This document shows positions 39,571 to 41,344 of a DNA stretch of 41,344 bases, one piece after another. The position numbers and the translations under genes were made by a program. Origin of the DNA: Dehalococcoidia bacterium (lineage in GTDB: Bacteria > Chloroflexota > Dehalococcoidia > SZUA-161); contig JACWAE010000005.1 in NCBI GenBank assembly GCA_014874385.1, forward strand, positions 1 to 41,344, in the 5' to 3' direction. The notes beneath the pieces are model-generated. The model saw only the letters and a list, made by a program, of their open reading frames with translations, did not search any database and was not told the DNA's origin. Positions within the stretch are counted from its first letter, which is position 1. Each line of letters begins with the position of its first letter.

Positions 39571-40659
39571 TTATATATGAGTTGGCATTGACTCTGCTAT
39601 TATAAAGAGAGCATCACCTTGCCGTAGCCAATAGGGCGATTGCGGGTTAACAACTATTACCCTGTCCCCTTCTGGCAAAAGATTCAACACATCACCGAAC
39701 ATTTGCGATGGTAAGTCTTCCGAGTAATCTGTCTCAATACCAATAAGTATAACATGTTGCCTGGCTAGCATACCAACAACTTCAGCAAACTCTTTTTTTA
39801 CCACGGAGTCGGATAATGGTTTGTCATATCGGTAGAATTCACTACCTATATTGAAGGTCAGCAATTCATTCAACAATCGGCAAACCCCATGATTCAAAGC
39901 TGAGGCGACGGCGACATTAGCTCCTATTTGATCAAGGCAAATAACCTCGTCAGCATGTGCACGTTCTAGATGCATAAGATTAGCAGAGTTCCTAATTTGG
40001 ACACAGGTATGGACTTTCCTATTCAATGATTCAACTGCTAAAGTGATCATTAGAACTTCAGCGTCAGCGTCATTCATCTGTTTATCAAAATCCGTAAGCA
40101 CAATTACACTGTTAGCTCTTTGCACTCCAGCTGCCTCAAGAATCTCCGCTTGTGAAGGGTCACCGTGTATGAATTCAGCTCGCTCATCTATGTCTGGTCT
40201 TTGGCTAGAATCATGTACGACAACAATTCCCCTGTGCTGCTTTTTATTAGCTTCCAATACCTGTTCTACTAGGTGATTGCCCTGAAAATTCCAGCCGCAT
40301 ACTATTGTGTGATCATCAAAGTTAACTTTATTAGCCATAGTACCTCCTCGCTGAAGCGTGTCCACAAGCAAACTGGTGATCCTTGCGGTTACTATTACCA
40401 CAAAGGTGGCGCTAACCAAAATCCCAACGACAATACTAATTCGAACAGCCAGGTTCGTATTTCCTATTTCTCCAATTTCACCGAAGAATGACGGGAAGAG
40501 CTGAAGACAAGCGGCACCGAATCCGATACCCTCATTGACCGCGACAGAGGCGGCAGCAATAATGTATACTGTAAGAAGCAGAAGTAGAACAGAAAGTATC
40601 GGACGAGCCCTTATTTTTCGCCAATACAACCAAACCAAGTATTTACACTTAGCTGTCAT
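39571..40659 (-). CDS. Two-helix channel protein with RCK (TrkA-N) domain and atypical pore
   Basis: 362 residues. Two membrane helices (about 21-42 and 71-95) flank a pore-like loop. A Rossmann-type RCK/TrkA-N domain follows from about residue 115 (HTIVCGWNFQGNHLVEQVL, HGDPSQAEILEAAGVQRANS, TCVQIRNSANLMHL), with a C-terminal regulatory region. This is the layout of MthK-like K+ channels and Castor/Pollux relatives. The usual selectivity filter TVGYGD is not present; the loop reads FFGEIGEIGN (residues 58-67). Ion selectivity is thus unknown. The ATG follows AGAGGAATGC. Confidence 0.8.
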   Translation of the reverse strand: MTAKCKYLVWLYWRKIRARPILSVLLLLLTVYIIAAASVAVNEGIGFGAACLQLFPSFFGEIGEIGNTNLAVRISIVVGILVSATFVVIVTARITSLLVDTLQRGGTMANKVNFDDHTIVCGWNFQGNHLVEQVLEANKKQHRGIVVVHDSSQRPDIDERAEFIHGDPSQAEILEAAGVQRANSVIVLTDFDKQMNDADAEVLMITLAVESLNRKVHTCVQIRNSANLMHLERAHADEVICLDQIGANVAVASALNHGVCRLLNELLTFNIGSEFYRYDKPLSDSVVKKEFAEVVGMLARQHVILIGIETDYSEDLPSQMFGDVLNLLPEGDRVIVVNPQSPYWLRQGDALFIIAESMPTHI

Positions 40660-41278
40660 GCATTCCTCTCATAGTCACTTCTTCAGCTTATTTCCTGACA
40701 ATAGGAAGTTGTGCAGCATTGCTTCAGGAGCTGGAACTACTTCTAAACCAATTGAGCAGGTTTCAGTCGTTGTTCTTGTAGGTTTCACAAACAACACCCC
40801 AACTATTTCAGACTAACAAAAACAGTAACGCACGTAGAACACGGGATGTAATTGAACGCCTTTCCGCTGCATCCAACTGATTGTACGGGTCAACGCCCAC
40901 AACGAAGATCCCTCTTTCGAGGGAGCAGTGTCGAAAGAGTGAGGATTAATTACTGGAGGGAGCATCAGCCAAGAAGCTCCCACGTTCGACTTATATCACT
41001 TTCATGAACGCCTGTCAAGGTGATGTCAATATTTCTGCTGAAATTGAAGGTATGGGATGGCACCCGTTTCTTTCGATACCATTTGTCACGCCATGGAAGT
41101 GTAAATCGTCAGCGGAAATGGGGCTCTTTTGATGCAGAGGCTAATGGACACCTTGTGACTTGCTCCTGCTCTTGCTGAGATTCACCAAAACCAAGTATCT
41201 TCGGAGCGCCATGACCTACTAACCTGTCGTTGTTATACGATTACGTCAGTAGCTAACTGTTAAGGGATAATGTCAGTC
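40660..41278. other. Gene-free interval before the right edge
   Basis: 619 bases with no credible gene. A short stem CCCTC-TTTC-GAGGG lies near 40910-40925. The right end holds the inverted repeat of the probable insertion sequence. Confidence 0.4.
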
Positions 41279-41293
41279 ATGAGAGGACTGACA
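41271..41293. repeat. Inverted repeat overlapping the transposase-like start
   Basis: TGTCAGTC (41271-41278) and GACTGACA (41286-41293) form an 8-bp inverted repeat around the ATG. It may be part of an insertion-sequence end or hold back transposase translation. Confidence 0.4.
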
Positions 41294-41344
41294 TTGACAC
41301 AGCAAGAGCAAGGGAGACTACAGACATTGAACCTGGTATTGGAG
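41279..41344 (+). CDS. Start of a probable transposase (3' cut by window edge)
   Basis: 22 codons open to the last base: MRGLTLTQQEQGRLQTLNLV followed by LE. The LTQQEQ.RLQ.LN.VLE stretch resembles the N-terminus of helix-turn-helix transposases of the IS1202/ISNCY type. The adjacent inverted repeat fits an IS end. Too short for certainty. Confidence 0.4.
   Translation, partial: MRGLTLTQQEQGRLQTLNLVLE

Noticed and set aside
1-41344. CRISPR arrays, tRNA or rRNA genes
   Set aside because: No spaced direct repeats and no cloverleaf or rRNA-like segments were seen in the intergenic regions.

Overview
The window looks like a chromosomal segment of a strict anaerobe, most likely an uncultured Chloroflexota of the Dehalococcoidia type or a relative. 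That assignment is inferred from gene content: DsrMK/Hdr-like electron-transfer modules, an ORP/Mrp/DUF134-type iron-sulfur ATPase cluster, a putative selenoprotein peroxiredoxin, FeoAB/Fur, and many TTG/GTG starts with strong GGAGG Shine-Dalgarno (SD) sites. No rRNA, tRNA or CRISPR array was seen.

Layout. 1-3.3 kb: the tail of an unknown gene, a TspO-like membrane protein, an acyl-CoA dehydrogenase and a decayed flavin-reductase remnant. 3.3-12.7 kb: two paralogous modules of a NarI-like cytochrome b subunit plus an HdrD/DsrK-like iron-sulfur subunit. One is on + (3349-5909). The other is on - behind a DsrC/TusE-like gene (12689-9593). Between them lie an Fe-S domain protein, two doubtful small ORFs and a three-PAS membrane sensor with no output domain. 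13.0-15.9 kb: a NarL-type response regulator and a PAS-GAF-PAS HisKA_3 kinase. 15.9-18.5 kb: feoA-feoB and fur on -, with a palindromic candidate Fur box before fur; FeoB has Glu where the P-loop Lys should be.

19.3-27.8 kb: a long + strand cluster starting from a good sigma70-like promoter. It contains a DUF134 regulator, DUF4213/DUF364, a ferredoxin fused in frame to a Gly/Met/Arg-rich domain, DUF5320, two NifX/ORP-like proteins, an MBL hydrolase, zinc ribbons, two MinD-type ATPases with inserted ferredoxin domains, a methyltransferase and an Mrp-type ATPase without its CxxC. It resembles the Orange Protein (ORP) systems of anaerobes and includes several intercistronic hairpins. 27.9-31.9 kb: a peroxiredoxin with in-frame UGA at the catalytic Cys position and a SECIS-like hairpin, a NifU/IscU scaffold, two methyltransferases, an AhpD-like protein and a transglutaminase-like protein.

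31.9-41.3 kb: a hydantoinase fragment, a winged-helix regulator, two tiny basic proteins, an ArsB-like permease, a lysine-2,3-aminomutase/ATP-grasp/ATP-grasp/GNAT cluster, an RCK-type channel with an unusual pore, and the first codons of a probable transposase at the right edge.

How the genes may work together (inference): the DsrMK-like modules would pass electrons between menaquinol and a cytoplasmic thiol/disulfide partner, possibly the DsrC-like protein. The ORP/Mrp cluster would assemble or traffic metal clusters. FeoAB/Fur supplies iron, and the Prx/AhpD genes handle peroxide. The KamA cluster probably makes a beta-lysine-type compound and then modifies or ligates it.
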